A stretch of 64,000 nucleotides of DNA, from contig BPJP01000003.1 of the NCBI GenBank assembly GCA_026004675.1, forward strand, positions 248,001 through 312,000, read 5' to 3'. Of the stretch, positions 46,201 through 54,688 are shown piece by piece. Each line of letters opens with the position of its first letter. Position 1 is the first letter of the stretch. The DNA is from Gemmatales bacterium (GTDB taxonomy: Bacteria > Planctomycetota > Planctomycetia > Gemmatales > Gemmataceae). A program made the translations under genes and the position numbers. The notes below the pieces were generated by a model, which was not told the DNA's origin, did not search any database, and saw only the letters and a list, made by a program, of their open reading frames with translations.

Positions 46201-46737
46201 GAGGTGCGGAGCATGCGCGAAGCGATACGCCAATTCACTGCGGGGCTGGCCATCGCTGCTGTACTGCTCTTTCTCGTCATGGTGGCGATGTTTCGGTCGT
46301 TTACGACGCCGTTCGTCGTGATGATGACGGTACCGCTGGGGATGGTCGGCGTTGCCGTCGCGCTGTGGGCCACGAAAACACATCTCAATGTCCAATCTTT
46401 TATGGGCATCATCATGATGATGGGGATTGTAGTCGAATACTCGATCGTGCTGTTGGATTTCGCCGACCACCGGGTCCGCGACGGATCGGCCCCGGAGGAT
46501 GCCGTGTATGAAGCCGCTCTGGTGCGTTTTCGCCCGATCTTGATGACTTCGCTGACGACCATCTTGGCACTTTTGCCGATGGCGGCAGGTTTTGCCGGCA
46601 GCGAAGCCGATCAACCATTGGCTCTGGCGATCGTCGGCGGCGTCGTTGCGGCGACGCTTCTGCCGAAATTCGTCGTTCCCTGCTTGTATGCCCTGCTAAA
46701 ACGACCCGAGTCGGCAGCGGAGGTCGCCGACGCGTAA
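43239..46737 (+). CDS. RND-family efflux pump inner-membrane subunit, AcrB/HAE1-like (frameshifted as sequenced)
   Basis: A 3499-base gene that would encode about 1165 residues. The first frame opens with MIRSALQNPYLVIVVALLSLV and TKLPADLLPIYDTPAVQV. It includes the large periplasmic domain and the central membrane helices with GGLALSIGILIDQAIVVLDNI, where the usual intramembrane Asp is present. The second frame resumes with LALAVTFAVLASYVVAIFF and continues through the second half to VMMTVPLGMVGVAVALW and an FRPILMTSLTTILALLPMA stretch. The break lies in CCCCC 44656-44660; four C would read ARYLFTPLALAVTFAV. AAGGAGG stands six bases before ATG 43239. These proton-driven pumps export drugs, lipids or metals with a fusion protein, encoded next. 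It directly follows the selenoprotein gene. Confidence 0.88.
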
Positions 46738-46795
46738 GGCCGACTCAAGGCGATCGGATCCATTTTGCGGTTGGAGTTTCCAAGGAGCTTTTCTT

Positions 46796-48067
46796 ATGCC
46801 GTTGTCTTTCAGGAGAGTAGCGATTCTCTTGCATGCTATCCTTGTCTTTGTCACCGGCTGTAACCGCGCGTCACCGACGCCGATTCCGTCCAGCGACAAA
46901 CCGAACAGCGTACCAGCATCAATCGATCGGCTGAAAACATATCAGGTTGTCCGTGAAGACGCCGACAAGACGATCGTTATGCCCGGCACGATTGAAGGTT
47001 TTGAGAGCGCGGACCTCTATGCCAAGATCGGCGGCTATCTGGAATGGATCAACGTCGACATCGGGGACCAGATCAGGGGTCCGCAACGCAACGCTAAGGG
47101 GGAAATCATCGAGCAGGGGCAGGCGCTTGCCAAACTTTATGTGCCCGAGATGACCAAGCAACTGGCACAAAAGATCGCGCTGGTCGAACAGGCAAAGGCC
47201 CACGTGGCCCAGGCGCAAGCCAGGCTCAAACAAGCCTCGATACGCAAGAAGGAGAAGATCGCCCAGAAAAACTACCGGCAAACAACATATGATCTCTTCG
47301 AAAAACTCGTCAAAGAGAATACTGCCGTCAAGGAAAAGTTCGACGAAGCCAAATTCCAACTCGAGATGGCCGAGGCGGAACTCGAGTCGGCTGATGCCGA
47401 GATCAACACGGCCAAGGCGAACGTCCAAGCTGCACAGGCCAATCTTGAAGTCGCCCAGAAAGATCTCGAGTATTTTCGAACCTTACTCAACTATTCGACC
47501 ATTTACGCTCCGTTCGACGGGGTTGTTGTCCGCCGGTGGGTGCATCCAGGGGTTTACATCAAGCCAGCCGAGGGCAACAGCAGTGCCGACAAGATTGTCA
47601 CCGTCACCCGCATCGATAAATTGCGGATCATCATCAGCGTTCCCATGTCGCAGGTGCGTTGGCTCGATGACAACGACCCTGTCACGATCCGCGTCGAATC
47701 CTTGCCGGGTATTACGTTCGACGCCCAGGTGGCCCGCTATGCACCCGCGCTCGATACGAAGTCGCGCATGATGCGCGTGGAACTGGAGCTGAAGGACCCA
47801 GCCGTTTTGAAAAAGTACAAGATCTTTCCCGGATCTTATGTTAACGCCTCGCTTACGCTAGTCCGGTACAAGGACAAGCCAGTCATCCCCGCCTCGGCTT
47901 TGCGTGAGGGCAAATACGTTTTCGTTGCCGACGACGGCGTCTGGCGGCGCCGTGAGGTTTCCGTCCTCTACACCGACGGGGCCAAAGTCTGGATCGGCGA
48001 CGGTCTCAAAGGAGGAGAGACCATCGTCAGCGCCGGTAGTGTCGCTGACGGCCAAAAGGTCCAATGA
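46796..48067 (+). CDS. RND efflux periplasmic adaptor (membrane-fusion lipoprotein)
   Basis: A 423-residue HlyD/AcrA-type adaptor that links the inner-membrane pump to an outer channel. The signal peptide ends in a lipobox-like FVTGC with Cys22 as probable lipid anchor. A biotinyl-lipoyl-like half (GGYLEWINVDIGDQI) and a long alpha-hairpin coiled coil (KQLAQKIALVEQAKAHVAQ to AAQANLEVAQKDLEYF) lead into the second lipoyl half LLNYSTIYAPFDGVVVRR. Beta-barrel and membrane-proximal domains follow. AAGGAG lies about eight bases before ATG 46796. It starts 58 bases after the pump gene, as is typical for the operon. No outer-membrane TolC-like gene is in the window. Confidence 0.93.
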   Translation: MPLSFRRVAILLHAILVFVTGCNRASPTPIPSSDKPNSVPASIDRLKTYQVVREDADKTIVMPGTIEGFESADLYAKIGGYLEWINVDIGDQIRGPQRNAKGEIIEQGQALAKLYVPEMTKQLAQKIALVEQAKAHVAQAQARLKQASIRKKEKIAQKNYRQTTYDLFEKLVKENTAVKEKFDEAKFQLEMAEAELESADAEINTAKANVQAAQANLEVAQKDLEYFRTLLNYSTIYAPFDGVVVRRWVHPGVYIKPAEGNSSADKIVTVTRIDKLRIIISVPMSQVRWLDDNDPVTIRVESLPGITFDAQVARYAPALDTKSRMMRVELELKDPAVLKKYKIFPGSYVNASLTLVRYKDKPVIPASALREGKYVFVADDGVWRRREVSVLYTDGAKVWIGDGLKGGETIVSAGSVADGQKVQ

Positions 48068-48087
48068 ACTGTCGGCCCTGTTCGACT

Positions 48088-48795
48088 TTACCGTCCAGGT
48101 CGTAGCTGAGATTCGTCGGTCCGTTCCTGCCAGCCTTTTTCCCCAATAAGCGGAACGAACAAGAATCCGCCAAGGTCTTCGACGAACAGCTCCTTGCCAT
48201 TTCGCCGCGTGAATCGGTAAAGAGATTGATCGTAGTGCGAGCCGATCGGGATGATGATGCGACCTCCAGATGCGAGTTGGTCGGCGTAAGGCTCCGGCAA
48301 TTTCGCAGCACTGGCTGTCACGATAATCGCGTCGTACGGTGCTTCCGCGGCGTAACCCAGAGAGCCATTCGCAAGGTGGACGTGGACGTTCGAGAATCCC
48401 AGCTTGCGAATGCGTCTCTCGGCCTGTTTTGCCAACTCGGGTATACGTTCGACGGTATGCACTTCGCGGGCCAGTTTTCCCAGAACACAAGCTCCGTAAC
48501 CTGAGCCTGTGCCGACTTCCAGAACCTTGTCTTCCGGCTTGATTTGAGCTTCCTGGCACATGAAGGCGACCGTGAAAGGCTGCGAGATCGTCTGCCCAAA
48601 CCCGATCGACAGGGGCATGTCGCAGTATGCCAGGTCGCGGTGACTGGCATCGACGAACTCGTGACGCGGAATTTCAAGCATCGCCTGGATGACGCGAGGA
48701 TCATGGATCCCCCGCCGACGAAGCTGCTCTTCCACCATCCGCTCGCGCAGTACCGCGAAACGGTCGATGTCGTAATCGGCTGCCTGGTGAGTCAT
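48088..48795 (-). CDS. pcm: protein-L-isoaspartate O-methyltransferase
   Basis: PCMT uses S-adenosylmethionine to methylate abnormal L-isoaspartyl residues and so begins their repair in aged proteins. The protein has 235 residues. Diagnostic segments are the N-terminal RMVEEQLRRRGIHDPRVIQAM, IPRHEFVDASHRDLAYCD, the substrate-loop motif GFGQTISQPFTVAFM, the SAM-binding VLEVGTGSGYGACVLG, and YDAIIVTASA. ATG 48795 fits the start of the conserved region. Its start overlaps the stop of the SpoIIAA-like gene by four bases (ATGA), which implies translational coupling. It is convergent with the adaptor gene, and the two stops are 20 bases apart. Confidence 0.95.
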   Translation of the reverse strand: MTHQAADYDIDRFAVLRERMVEEQLRRRGIHDPRVIQAMLEIPRHEFVDASHRDLAYCDMPLSIGFGQTISQPFTVAFMCQEAQIKPEDKVLEVGTGSGYGACVLGKLAREVHTVERIPELAKQAERRIRKLGFSNVHVHLANGSLGYAAEAPYDAIIVTASAAKLPEPYADQLASGGRIIIPIGSHYDQSLYRFTRRNGKELFVEDLGGFLFVPLIGEKGWQERTDESQLRPGR

Positions 48796-49178
48796 GGTGA
48801 CGTTTTCCCAGCCAATAAGTCTGCCTCGAGCCATTCGTATGCTTTTTGTTCATCTTGGCGATCGAAATATCGGATTTGGGCAGTCGTAAATGGTTTGCAG
48901 AAAACGGCCATCCCTTTTTCCCACTTCTTTTCGCCGACTAACGCGAGTTTGGCGATATGCGAGAAATGCCGATAGTCGAACTTGATGTCCTCCCACAGCG
49001 CACCCGCTGTCCAACCGTGAAAATCGTGCATGTCGAACAACAGGTGGATCTTGCCGTGTTTTTCAATGGCCTGTTCCACCTCCGGAACAAATCGTTGGTA
49101 GTCTTCCTTTGTGAGTTTGCCACTCGCTTTAACCACGATAAGTCGCCCATCATGCCGCTGTTCGAGTGAGACGGACAT
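48792..49178 (-). CDS. SpoIIAA-like (STAS/CRAL-TRIO-fold) protein
   Basis: A 128-residue protein resembling the SpoIIAA-like family (PF11964), small alpha/beta proteins similar in fold to anti-sigma antagonists and Sec14-like domains. Visible family features are LIVVKASGKLTKEDYQRFVPEVEQ, HLLFDMHDFHGWTAGALWEDIKF and LALVGEKKWEKGMAVFCKPF. ATG 49178 is supported by AAGGAG six bases upstream, so the nine-residue extension in the open frame is dropped. It is coupled by overlap to pcm and followed by a stress-gene neighbourhood. Ligand and partner are unknown, and no membrane segment is visible. Confidence 0.85.
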   Translation of the reverse strand: MSVSLEQRHDGRLIVVKASGKLTKEDYQRFVPEVEQAIEKHGKIHLLFDMHDFHGWTAGALWEDIKFDYRHFSHIAKLALVGEKKWEKGMAVFCKPFTTAQIRYFDRQDEQKAYEWLEADLLAGKTSP

Positions 49179-49336
49179 AGCTTCTCCTTTCTCGATCTGG
49201 ACCACCCTTTAGAAAAGGCGATGCCACCTCCAACCACTAGCCACGGCCATATCTCTTCGCACTCCCCCGACCGCATGAGGTGGCATCGGTAGCGGCATCC
49301 GTGCCCCCCCCGCGCATCCTCTTCGTCTGTTCCGAA

Positions 49337-49786
49337 TCAATCGCTGGCTTTCACAGCGATCTTCTTGGCTTGGGCTTCGGCCTTTTTTGGAATCGTAATC
49401 GTGACGACCCCTTTGGAGCTTTCCGCCGAAATCTTGTCCGTGTCGGCTATCGACGGGAGGGGAATTTCGCGATAGAACTTGCCTACCCAGCGCTCCGTGA
49501 AATGGTAATCCTTTTTCTTCTCTTCCCGCTCTTCCTTCTTTTCTCCGCGCAGGATCAAGGCGCCATCCCGCACCGTAATGTCGAGGTCTTTCGGATCCAC
49601 GCCGGGAACGTCGGCTTTCACCACGATTTCTTTTTCGCTCTCTTCCACGTCGATCTGCGGGCTCCAAAATTCCCGACTGCGTGCCTCTTCGCTCGGTGCG
49701 AAGAACCGATCGAACATGCTATCCATTTCCCGGCGGAATTGCTCCAGCCAGCCATTCGTTCTTCTCCATGGTACGAGTCCAGTCAT
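49337..49786 (-). CDS. small heat-shock protein, Hsp20 family
   Basis: Hsp20 chaperones hold unfolding proteins in large oligomers without ATP. The 149-residue protein has a short N-terminal arm (GWLEQFRREMDSMFDRFF) and an alpha-crystallin domain from about residue 45 (FWSPQIDVEESEKEIVVKAD, then VDPKDLDITVRDGALILRGE). The C-terminal anchor motif is GVVTITIPKK. An AAGGAGG box nine bases upstream fixes the start at ATG 49786. It lies 158 bases upstream of the SpoIIAA-like gene on the same strand. The intervening region has no recognised feature, so a separate promoter is possible. Confidence 0.95.
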   Translation of the reverse strand: MTGLVPWRRTNGWLEQFRREMDSMFDRFFAPSEEARSREFWSPQIDVEESEKEIVVKADVPGVDPKDLDITVRDGALILRGEKKEEREEKKKDYHFTERWVGKFYREIPLPSIADTDKISAESSKGVVTITIPKKAEAQAKKIAVKASD

Positions 49787-49915
49787 GGTTACTACCTCCT
49801 TTCTGAAACCATCGTCTGCCTCGAGCTTACTTTCTCGCGCCGATGCCTCCGCCACCAACATTGCTTGTGGGGCGGTTCCGCGCATCGGTGTGCAGCCGAG
49901 AAACAGGTTCGCGTC

Positions 49916-50140
49916 TCAAGGCATCCAGTAATAATCCTGTGGAACAACGTTGCTGGGATACATCCACGCCAACCACATCAGCAGACCGAATACAGCCGCC
50001 ATGAAGGCGAAGACAGCAAACATCACTTGCCAGTCCTTCCACTTTTCCTGCTGGTCGCTGGGGCGATTGGCGGGATCATTGTTCGCTCTTGCGTTCAACT
50101 TCTTCTGCGTCTTGATCAATGGTTTCGTTGCCAGCGCCAT
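49916..50140 (-). CDS. hypothetical small membrane protein (74 residues)
   Basis: A short protein with a basic, Asn-rich N-terminus (LIKTQKKLNARANNDPANRP). One C-terminal transmembrane helix (VMFAVFAFMAAVFGLLMWLAW) ends in a short aromatic tail (YPSNVVPQDYYWMP). ATG 50140 is preceded by AGGAGG at six bases, a strong ribosome-binding site, so it is probably translated. A longer open frame to 50239 lacks such support. It lies upstream of the Hsp20 gene on the same strand. The function is unknown. Confidence 0.7.
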   Translation of the reverse strand: MALATKPLIKTQKKLNARANNDPANRPSDQQEKWKDWQVMFAVFAFMAAVFGLLMWLAWMYPSNVVPQDYYWMP

Positions 50141-50284
50141 TTGCCACCTCCTTTCGTTTGCCGCCCACATGGACGATGTGCATACCTTGTGCCAAATCCG
50201 CATATCGGCGGAAAATTTTTTCTCTCTTTGTACAAGCACTCGGATTAACTGGAGGTGACGGGACAGAAGCGGCGACGATCTCGC

Positions 50285-51013
50285 TCAGCGCTGAGAACCA
50301 GCACGTGATCGATCGCTCGCGGAATCGCTTAATATTCGGAATCCGTTTCGCCAATGCCAGAGCATGCTTGATTCGTTTCCCGACATGAACGTGCTCAAGA
50401 GTTGACGAAAGCCCATTTTGACAAGTTCTTGGCAGGCGGTTTGGAGCAGGGCCGTCCCGATCCCGCGCCCAGCATGCCAGGGAGAAACGAATATCCATGT
50501 CAGATGGGGAATACCGAGGCGACGTTGTATGCAGTCGAGAGGCGGTACTTGCTGCCAACGCGAATGTGCAAAGCCAAGAAGCGATTCGGGAGGAAGCAGC
50601 GTGACCAGAATGGCACCGAATAATTCTCCACTACAACCAGCGATAAAGCTGGCTTGGCGAATCCAGGGTCCGTCGCCGCCCGATTGCGTATGTCTCAGCG
50701 CCTGTCGAGCCGCATCGAGACGTTCTTCGTCGGGCAGACCGCCGAACGGGGGTACAGTGCTGAACGCATCGCTGAAAAGCGAAGCCAATTTGTCCATTTG
50801 GTTGATTTCCATCGGCCAAATTGTCAGATTCGGCTCGGCCAGGTATTCGACAGGCGGTGGTAAATCCAACAGGGCGCGATAGTAGCGAGGCCACGGAGAA
50901 AGGTAGGCTTTGCCAGCCAAATACTCGTACCGATAGGCTCCGTTACGTGGCAGACGCTGGAACTGCTCGGCTGTCAAAGGCAATTCAATTTGGAACATCC
51001 ACTGATTCGACAT
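50285..51013 (-). CDS. GNAT-family N-acetyltransferase
   Basis: A 242-residue protein whose C-terminal half carries the GNAT acetyl-CoA motif: LTWIFVSPWHAGRGIGTALLQTA with the R/Q-x-x-G-x-G/A loop (RGIGTA). Motif B (LSTFMSGNESSMLWHWRNGFR) places the acceptor near the end. The N-terminal 75 residues (RNGAYRYEYLAGKAYLSPWPRYY) are not part of the standard fold and may be a small extra domain. The substrate is unknown. The start at ATG 51013 has no very strong Shine-Dalgarno. It is divergent from the STN-domain gene. Confidence 0.88.
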   Translation of the reverse strand: MSNQWMFQIELPLTAEQFQRLPRNGAYRYEYLAGKAYLSPWPRYYRALLDLPPPVEYLAEPNLTIWPMEINQMDKLASLFSDAFSTVPPFGGLPDEERLDAARQALRHTQSGGDGPWIRQASFIAGCSGELFGAILVTLLPPESLLGFAHSRWQQVPPLDCIQRRLGIPHLTWIFVSPWHAGRGIGTALLQTACQELVKMGFRQLLSTFMSGNESSMLWHWRNGFRILSDSASDRSRAGSQR

Positions 51014-51190
51014 GGCATTCTGCTTCGATCCGATTGTTTATTGTTATTGGTCGCCCGAGCCAATCGCCAGCTCGGGATATCCTCAAAAAATGATCGGTTC
51101 GGGTTGCAGGAAACCAGTTGCCGTCGTACTCTATACGCGGTTGCCGCACCGGCAGGCCTCATTTCTTCTGTCCTTACTCGGAGGTCATCC

Positions 51191-52030
51191 ATGTTGCAAG
51201 GAAACTATCGAGCCATGACAGTTATGGGCGCAATGGCGGTCTTGATGGCATGCTCAGGCGCCTTAGCCGCACCGGTGGCGACGGATATCAAGGGGGCCGT
51301 TCTGACACCGGCTGAAAAAATTCGGGAAACATTGCAACAGCGAGTTTCAATTGACCTGAAGGATGCAACGTTCGATGAATTCATCGACTACATCCGCAAT
51401 CGCAACGACGGCGGCAGCAAATTGAATGTGGTGGTCGATCGTAGCGTCCAGCCCTTCCTGCGAGGCCACAAGATCAGCGTCAAACTGAAAGACGTAAAGC
51501 TCAGTTCGGCCCTGACGGCAGTCATTGGCCAGTATAATCTGACTTACGTTATTGTGGGCGACGTGCTGGTTGTGACGACCCGGCAACAGGCGGTTCAAAG
51601 ACAGCTGAGACAGCAGGTCAACGTCGATTTGAAAAATGTGCCTCTCAAGAAAGCACTTGAACAGCTGGCACGCGAAACAGCCACAAACATCGTCATCGAT
51701 AGCCGACTAGCCAAGGAAGCCGACAAAGCGATCACCGTCAACCTGAACGACGTTTCGTTAGTAACGGCGGTTCGAATCATTGCCGAATTGGCTGGGTTGA
51801 AGTCGGCTTTGGTTGAAAACGTGTTGTTGGTGACGACAGAAGAACGAGCGATGCGGTTAGCCGGTGATCCGACGTTTCCCGGCGGCGGCTTTCCCGGCAT
51901 TCCTCCTGAGGAAGGAGGACCGATCCCGGAAGCACCGCCCCCACCTGACCCAAACGTCCCACCGGTCGAGCCGCCTGCGCCTCCGCCGCCTCCGCCAGCA
52001 GTACCCATTCCTCCTCGTGATCGCGACTAG
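51191..52030 (+). CDS. exported protein with tandem STN-like (secretin/TonB N-terminal) domains
   Basis: A 279-residue exported protein with a signal peptide (TVMGAMAVLMACSGALA). It has two copies of an STN-like domain, visible as VSIDLKDATFDEFIDYIRN...KLNVVVDRS...LTYVIVGDVLVVTT and VNVDLKNVPLKKALEQLAR...NIVIDSR...ALVENVLLVTT. The last 50 residues are a Pro-rich tail (PPAPPPPPPAVPIPPRDRD). STN domains normally sit in secretins or TonB-dependent receptors; here no barrel follows, so the protein is a stand-alone periplasmic piece. GGAGG lies five bases before ATG 51191; the frame upstream is open but unsupported. A terminator-like hairpin follows. Confidence 0.8.
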   Translation: MLQGNYRAMTVMGAMAVLMACSGALAAPVATDIKGAVLTPAEKIRETLQQRVSIDLKDATFDEFIDYIRNRNDGGSKLNVVVDRSVQPFLRGHKISVKLKDVKLSSALTAVIGQYNLTYVIVGDVLVVTTRQQAVQRQLRQQVNVDLKNVPLKKALEQLARETATNIVIDSRLAKEADKAITVNLNDVSLVTAVRIIAELAGLKSALVENVLLVTTEERAMRLAGDPTFPGGGFPGIPPEEGGPIPEAPPPPDPNVPPVEPPAPPPPPPAVPIPPRDRD

Positions 52031-52059
52031 GAAAAAAGGGGTAGACCAAGACAAGGTGC

Positions 52060-52077
52060 CCCCGCCATTGGGCGGGG
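52060..52077 (+). terminator. possible intrinsic terminator of the STN-domain gene
   Basis: A seven-base GC stem CCCCGCC/GGCGGGG closes an ATTG loop, followed by CGCTTTCTG. It lies 30 bases after the STN-domain stop and 17 bases before surE. The T-run is short, so termination may be partial and some transcripts could continue into surE. Confidence 0.5.
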
Positions 52078-52093
52078 CGCTTTCTGAAACACA

Positions 52094-52819
52094 ATGAAGT
52101 TCTTATTGACAAACGACGACGGGATCGCCGCGCCAGGGTTGTTGGCGCTTGAACAGTTGGCACGAGATTTGGGCAAAGCGATTGTCGTGGCGCCGAAAGA
52201 TCACGAATCCGGCTGCAGCCATCGGGTGACGACTGCCTCGCCGTTTCGAGTTTTGGAAGTCGGTCCAGGTCGCTTTGCTGTGGAAGGAACCCCGGCAGAT
52301 TGCGTCCGCATCGCCTTGCACGACTTGATCGACGGGGAGCCGTACTGTGTTCTGTCAGGGATCAATGCTGGCGGCAACCTCGGAGCGGACATCCATCATT
52401 CGGGGACAGTCGCCGCCGTTCGTGAAGCCGTCTTGCATGGTCTACCAGGAATTGCCCTTTCCTATTATCAGCGCGACAGGCGTCCTTTCCACTGGCAACG
52501 GGCGATCGCTTTAGCGAAACCGATTGTGCAGCAGCTCGTGTCCTGTTCATGGACTCCTGGAGTTTTTTACAATATCAACATACCCAATCTCGACGAATTG
52601 CCAGCAGATCCGGACGTGGTTTTTTGCCCGGTCGATCCAAGTCCTTTGCCGATAAATTTCCATCGCGACGGCGACGTTTGGCATTACAACGCCAACTATC
52701 ATTCACGGCAGCGCACCCCGGGTTGCGATGTTGATGTTTGCTTTTCGGGGAAAATCTCGGTATCACGTATTGAGGTGACCAGTCCCGCACCGAGTGGGCC
52801 AAGTTTTCCAGAGAAATGA
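52094..52819 (+). CDS. surE: 5'/3'-nucleotidase SurE
   Basis: SurE is a metal-dependent nucleotidase that acts on nucleoside 5'- and 3'-monophosphates and is linked to stationary-phase survival. The 241-residue protein opens with FLLTNDDGIAAPGL, where the two Asp bind the metal. The Ser and Asn ligand regions are in KDHESGCSHRVT and CVLSGINAGGNLG. HHSGTVAAVREAVLHGLPGIALS is the conserved fold core. Length is slightly below that of E. coli SurE (253). The position near pcm is notable because the two genes are neighbours in many bacteria, but here they are separated by several genes. The next gene begins seven bases after its stop. Confidence 0.95.
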   Translation: MKFLLTNDDGIAAPGLLALEQLARDLGKAIVVAPKDHESGCSHRVTTASPFRVLEVGPGRFAVEGTPADCVRIALHDLIDGEPYCVLSGINAGGNLGADIHHSGTVAAVREAVLHGLPGIALSYYQRDRRPFHWQRAIALAKPIVQQLVSCSWTPGVFYNINIPNLDELPADPDVVFCPVDPSPLPINFHRDGDVWHYNANYHSRQRTPGCDVDVCFSGKISVSRIEVTSPAPSGPSFPEK

Positions 52820-52826
52820 CCCCAAC

Positions 52827-53819
52827 ATGACATACCCTTTGTTGCTGCCGGTGACGGTTTCTTTGCTTTCGCTCGCGGCGGCAAACGCGCCCACGCAAAA
52901 AGAGGTCAAACTGGCAGTCGAGCGGACCATTCCTTTGCTGCAAAAAAGCGGCGAGATTTATCTGGAGAAAAGGCAATGTTTCTCCTGTCACAATCAGGGG
53001 CTGCCGATCCTGGCTTTGACCGCGGCTAGGCGCCAAGGTTTTGCCATCGACGGGAAGAAGTTGCAGCGGCAAATCGAATTTACTGCCGATTTTCTCCGCA
53101 GGAATCGCAAGCGATACGAAGAAGGCAGAGGGACCGGAGGACAGGTCTTTACCGCTGGTTACGCACTCTGGGCGCTAGCTGAGGCGAATTGGAAGCCGGA
53201 TGAGACGACGCAAGCGGTGGCCCACTATCTTCTGCAGCGGGATCAAAAGCTGGGATACTGGCAGACACGCGAAAACCGCCCCCCTTCCGAATTCAGTTCG
53301 CTGACCGCAACATTTGTAGCCCTGCGGAGCTTGCAGACATTTGCCAGTGACGACGACGAAGGGCTTCTCCGCCAACGGATCGACAAGATCCGCGCCTGGC
53401 TTTCCAAGGTACGACCAAGCGAGACCGAAGAGCGCGTTTTCAAGCTGTGGGCGTTAGCCCTGGTACAAGCCGATCCGAACGAGCTTGTGGCAGCCCGCAA
53501 TGCCTTGATCGAGACGCAAAACTCTGATGGCGGTTGGAGCCAACTCGACGGCAAAGCCAGTGATGCCTATGCCACAGGCACAGCCCTGGTGGCATTGCAC
53601 CGCGCTGGAGGTCTTGCTGTGACCAGTCCGATTTACCGACGTGGCCTGAAGTTCTTGATTCAAACCCAGCTAGGCGACGGATCCTGGAGAGTCGAGTCGC
53701 GGAGTCGTCCTTTTCAAACGTACTTCGAAAGCGGATTTCCCCACGGCAAGCATCAGTTCATCTCCATCACTGCCACAAGTTGGGCCGTCATGGCCCTTGC
53801 CGCTGCCGGTAACGGTTGA
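52827..53819 (+). CDS. exported prenyltransferase/terpenoid-cyclase-fold protein with a CxxCH motif
   Basis: A 330-residue exported protein with signal peptide (PLLLPVTVSLLSLAAANA). Near residue 52 it carries CFSCHNQG, a CxxCH motif of the type that attaches c-type haem. The rest has repeats typical of the alpha/alpha toroid of terpene cyclases and prenyltransferases, for example AGYALWALAEANWKPDE, QTQLGDGSWRVESR and the QNSDGGWSQLDGKASDAYATG repeat. Known relatives in planctomycetes are annotated only by fold. True squalene-cyclase catalytic motifs are not evident. The start at ATG 52827 is chosen for the signal peptide; a longer frame overlapping surE lacks one. Probably cotranscribed with surE. 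Confidence 0.8.
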   Translation: MTYPLLLPVTVSLLSLAAANAPTQKEVKLAVERTIPLLQKSGEIYLEKRQCFSCHNQGLPILALTAARRQGFAIDGKKLQRQIEFTADFLRRNRKRYEEGRGTGGQVFTAGYALWALAEANWKPDETTQAVAHYLLQRDQKLGYWQTRENRPPSEFSSLTATFVALRSLQTFASDDDEGLLRQRIDKIRAWLSKVRPSETEERVFKLWALALVQADPNELVAARNALIETQNSDGGWSQLDGKASDAYATGTALVALHRAGGLAVTSPIYRRGLKFLIQTQLGDGSWRVESRSRPFQTYFESGFPHGKHQFISITATSWAVMALAAAGNG

Positions 53820-53989
53820 GTCATATCCTGTTCGTTCGCAACATTCCGTCCCTCCGCCAAGTGGGAAGGAGGAAGTGTTAGCGAGTCGGCTTGAGTCGAG
53901 TCAGCCAACTCGATATCAATATTTACAAGCCTGGTAATTTGCCGACCGACGGCCCTTCGCAGACAGAGACGAGGAAAGGATAGGAAGTC

Positions 53990-54688
53990 ATGTTTGGATT
54001 CTTCGATCCAGTTTACCTGTTGTTTTTGGCGCCCGGAATGATTTTGGCAGCTTGGGCTCAGTGGAAAGTGAAATCCGCGTATGCCGAAGCGCAGCAATAC
54101 GTCCCATCGAGCGGCTATAGCGGAGCGGAAACGGCAGCGGCCATCATCGAACAGACGGGTTTGGAGAATGTTCGCATTGAACCCGTGGAGGGGTTCCTCT
54201 CCGACCATTATGACCCGACACACAAAGTGTTGCGCCTCAGCCCGGAGGTCTACCAGGGGCGTTCGCTGGCAGCGTTGGGGATCGCCGCCCATGAAGCCGG
54301 CCACGCTTTGCAGGATGCCAGCGGCTACCCTCTGCTGGTGTTGCGAAACGGCCTCGTGCCCCTTGCTTCCGTCGGTGGCAACGTGTCCATGTTTCTGATC
54401 ATGATCGGCTTTTTGCTTGCCAGCATGCAGATGATTCTGCTCGGCATCATTGCTTTCTCTGCCACTGTCGTCTTTCAATTGGTCAACTTACCAGTCGAGT
54501 TTGATGCCAGTCGTCGGGCCAAACAACTGCTCAGCGACATGGGACTGGTGTCCGCGAGCGAAGCCCCTGTCGTCAGCAGGGTTTTGTCGGCGGCAGCGAT
54601 GACGTATGTCGCCGCGACCATTACTAGCATTTTGACATTGCTCTATTTCCTTTTCCGCGCCGGCCTGCTCGGCGGACGCGACGAATGA
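53990..54688 (+). CDS. membrane zinc metallopeptidase, YugP/PF04298 family
   Basis: A 232-residue protein of the YugP-like neutral zinc metallopeptidase family. The zinc motif HEAGHALQ lies at about residue 102, and the ligand-bearing VEFDASRRAK helix follows later. An N-terminal hydrophobic segment (FDPVYLLFLAPGMILAAWAQ) and helices around LMIMIGFLLASMQMILLGIIAF and YVAATITSILTLLYFLF place it in the membrane. The substrate is unknown. The rightward aminotransferase gene starts inside its stop codon (ATGA overlap at 54685-54688), showing translational coupling. A 170-base spacer without recognised features precedes it. Confidence 0.9.
   Translation: MFGFFDPVYLLFLAPGMILAAWAQWKVKSAYAEAQQYVPSSGYSGAETAAAIIEQTGLENVRIEPVEGFLSDHYDPTHKVLRLSPEVYQGRSLAALGIAAHEAGHALQDASGYPLLVLRNGLVPLASVGGNVSMFLIMIGFLLASMQMILLGIIAFSATVVFQLVNLPVEFDASRRAKQLLSDMGLVSASEAPVVSRVLSAAAMTYVAATITSILTLLYFLFRAGLLGGRDE

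Noticed and set aside
53753..54478. A leftward frame of 241 codons opposite the cyclase-fold and peptidase genes
   Set aside because: Antisense to two supported genes, with no motif and a His/Gln-rich shadow composition.
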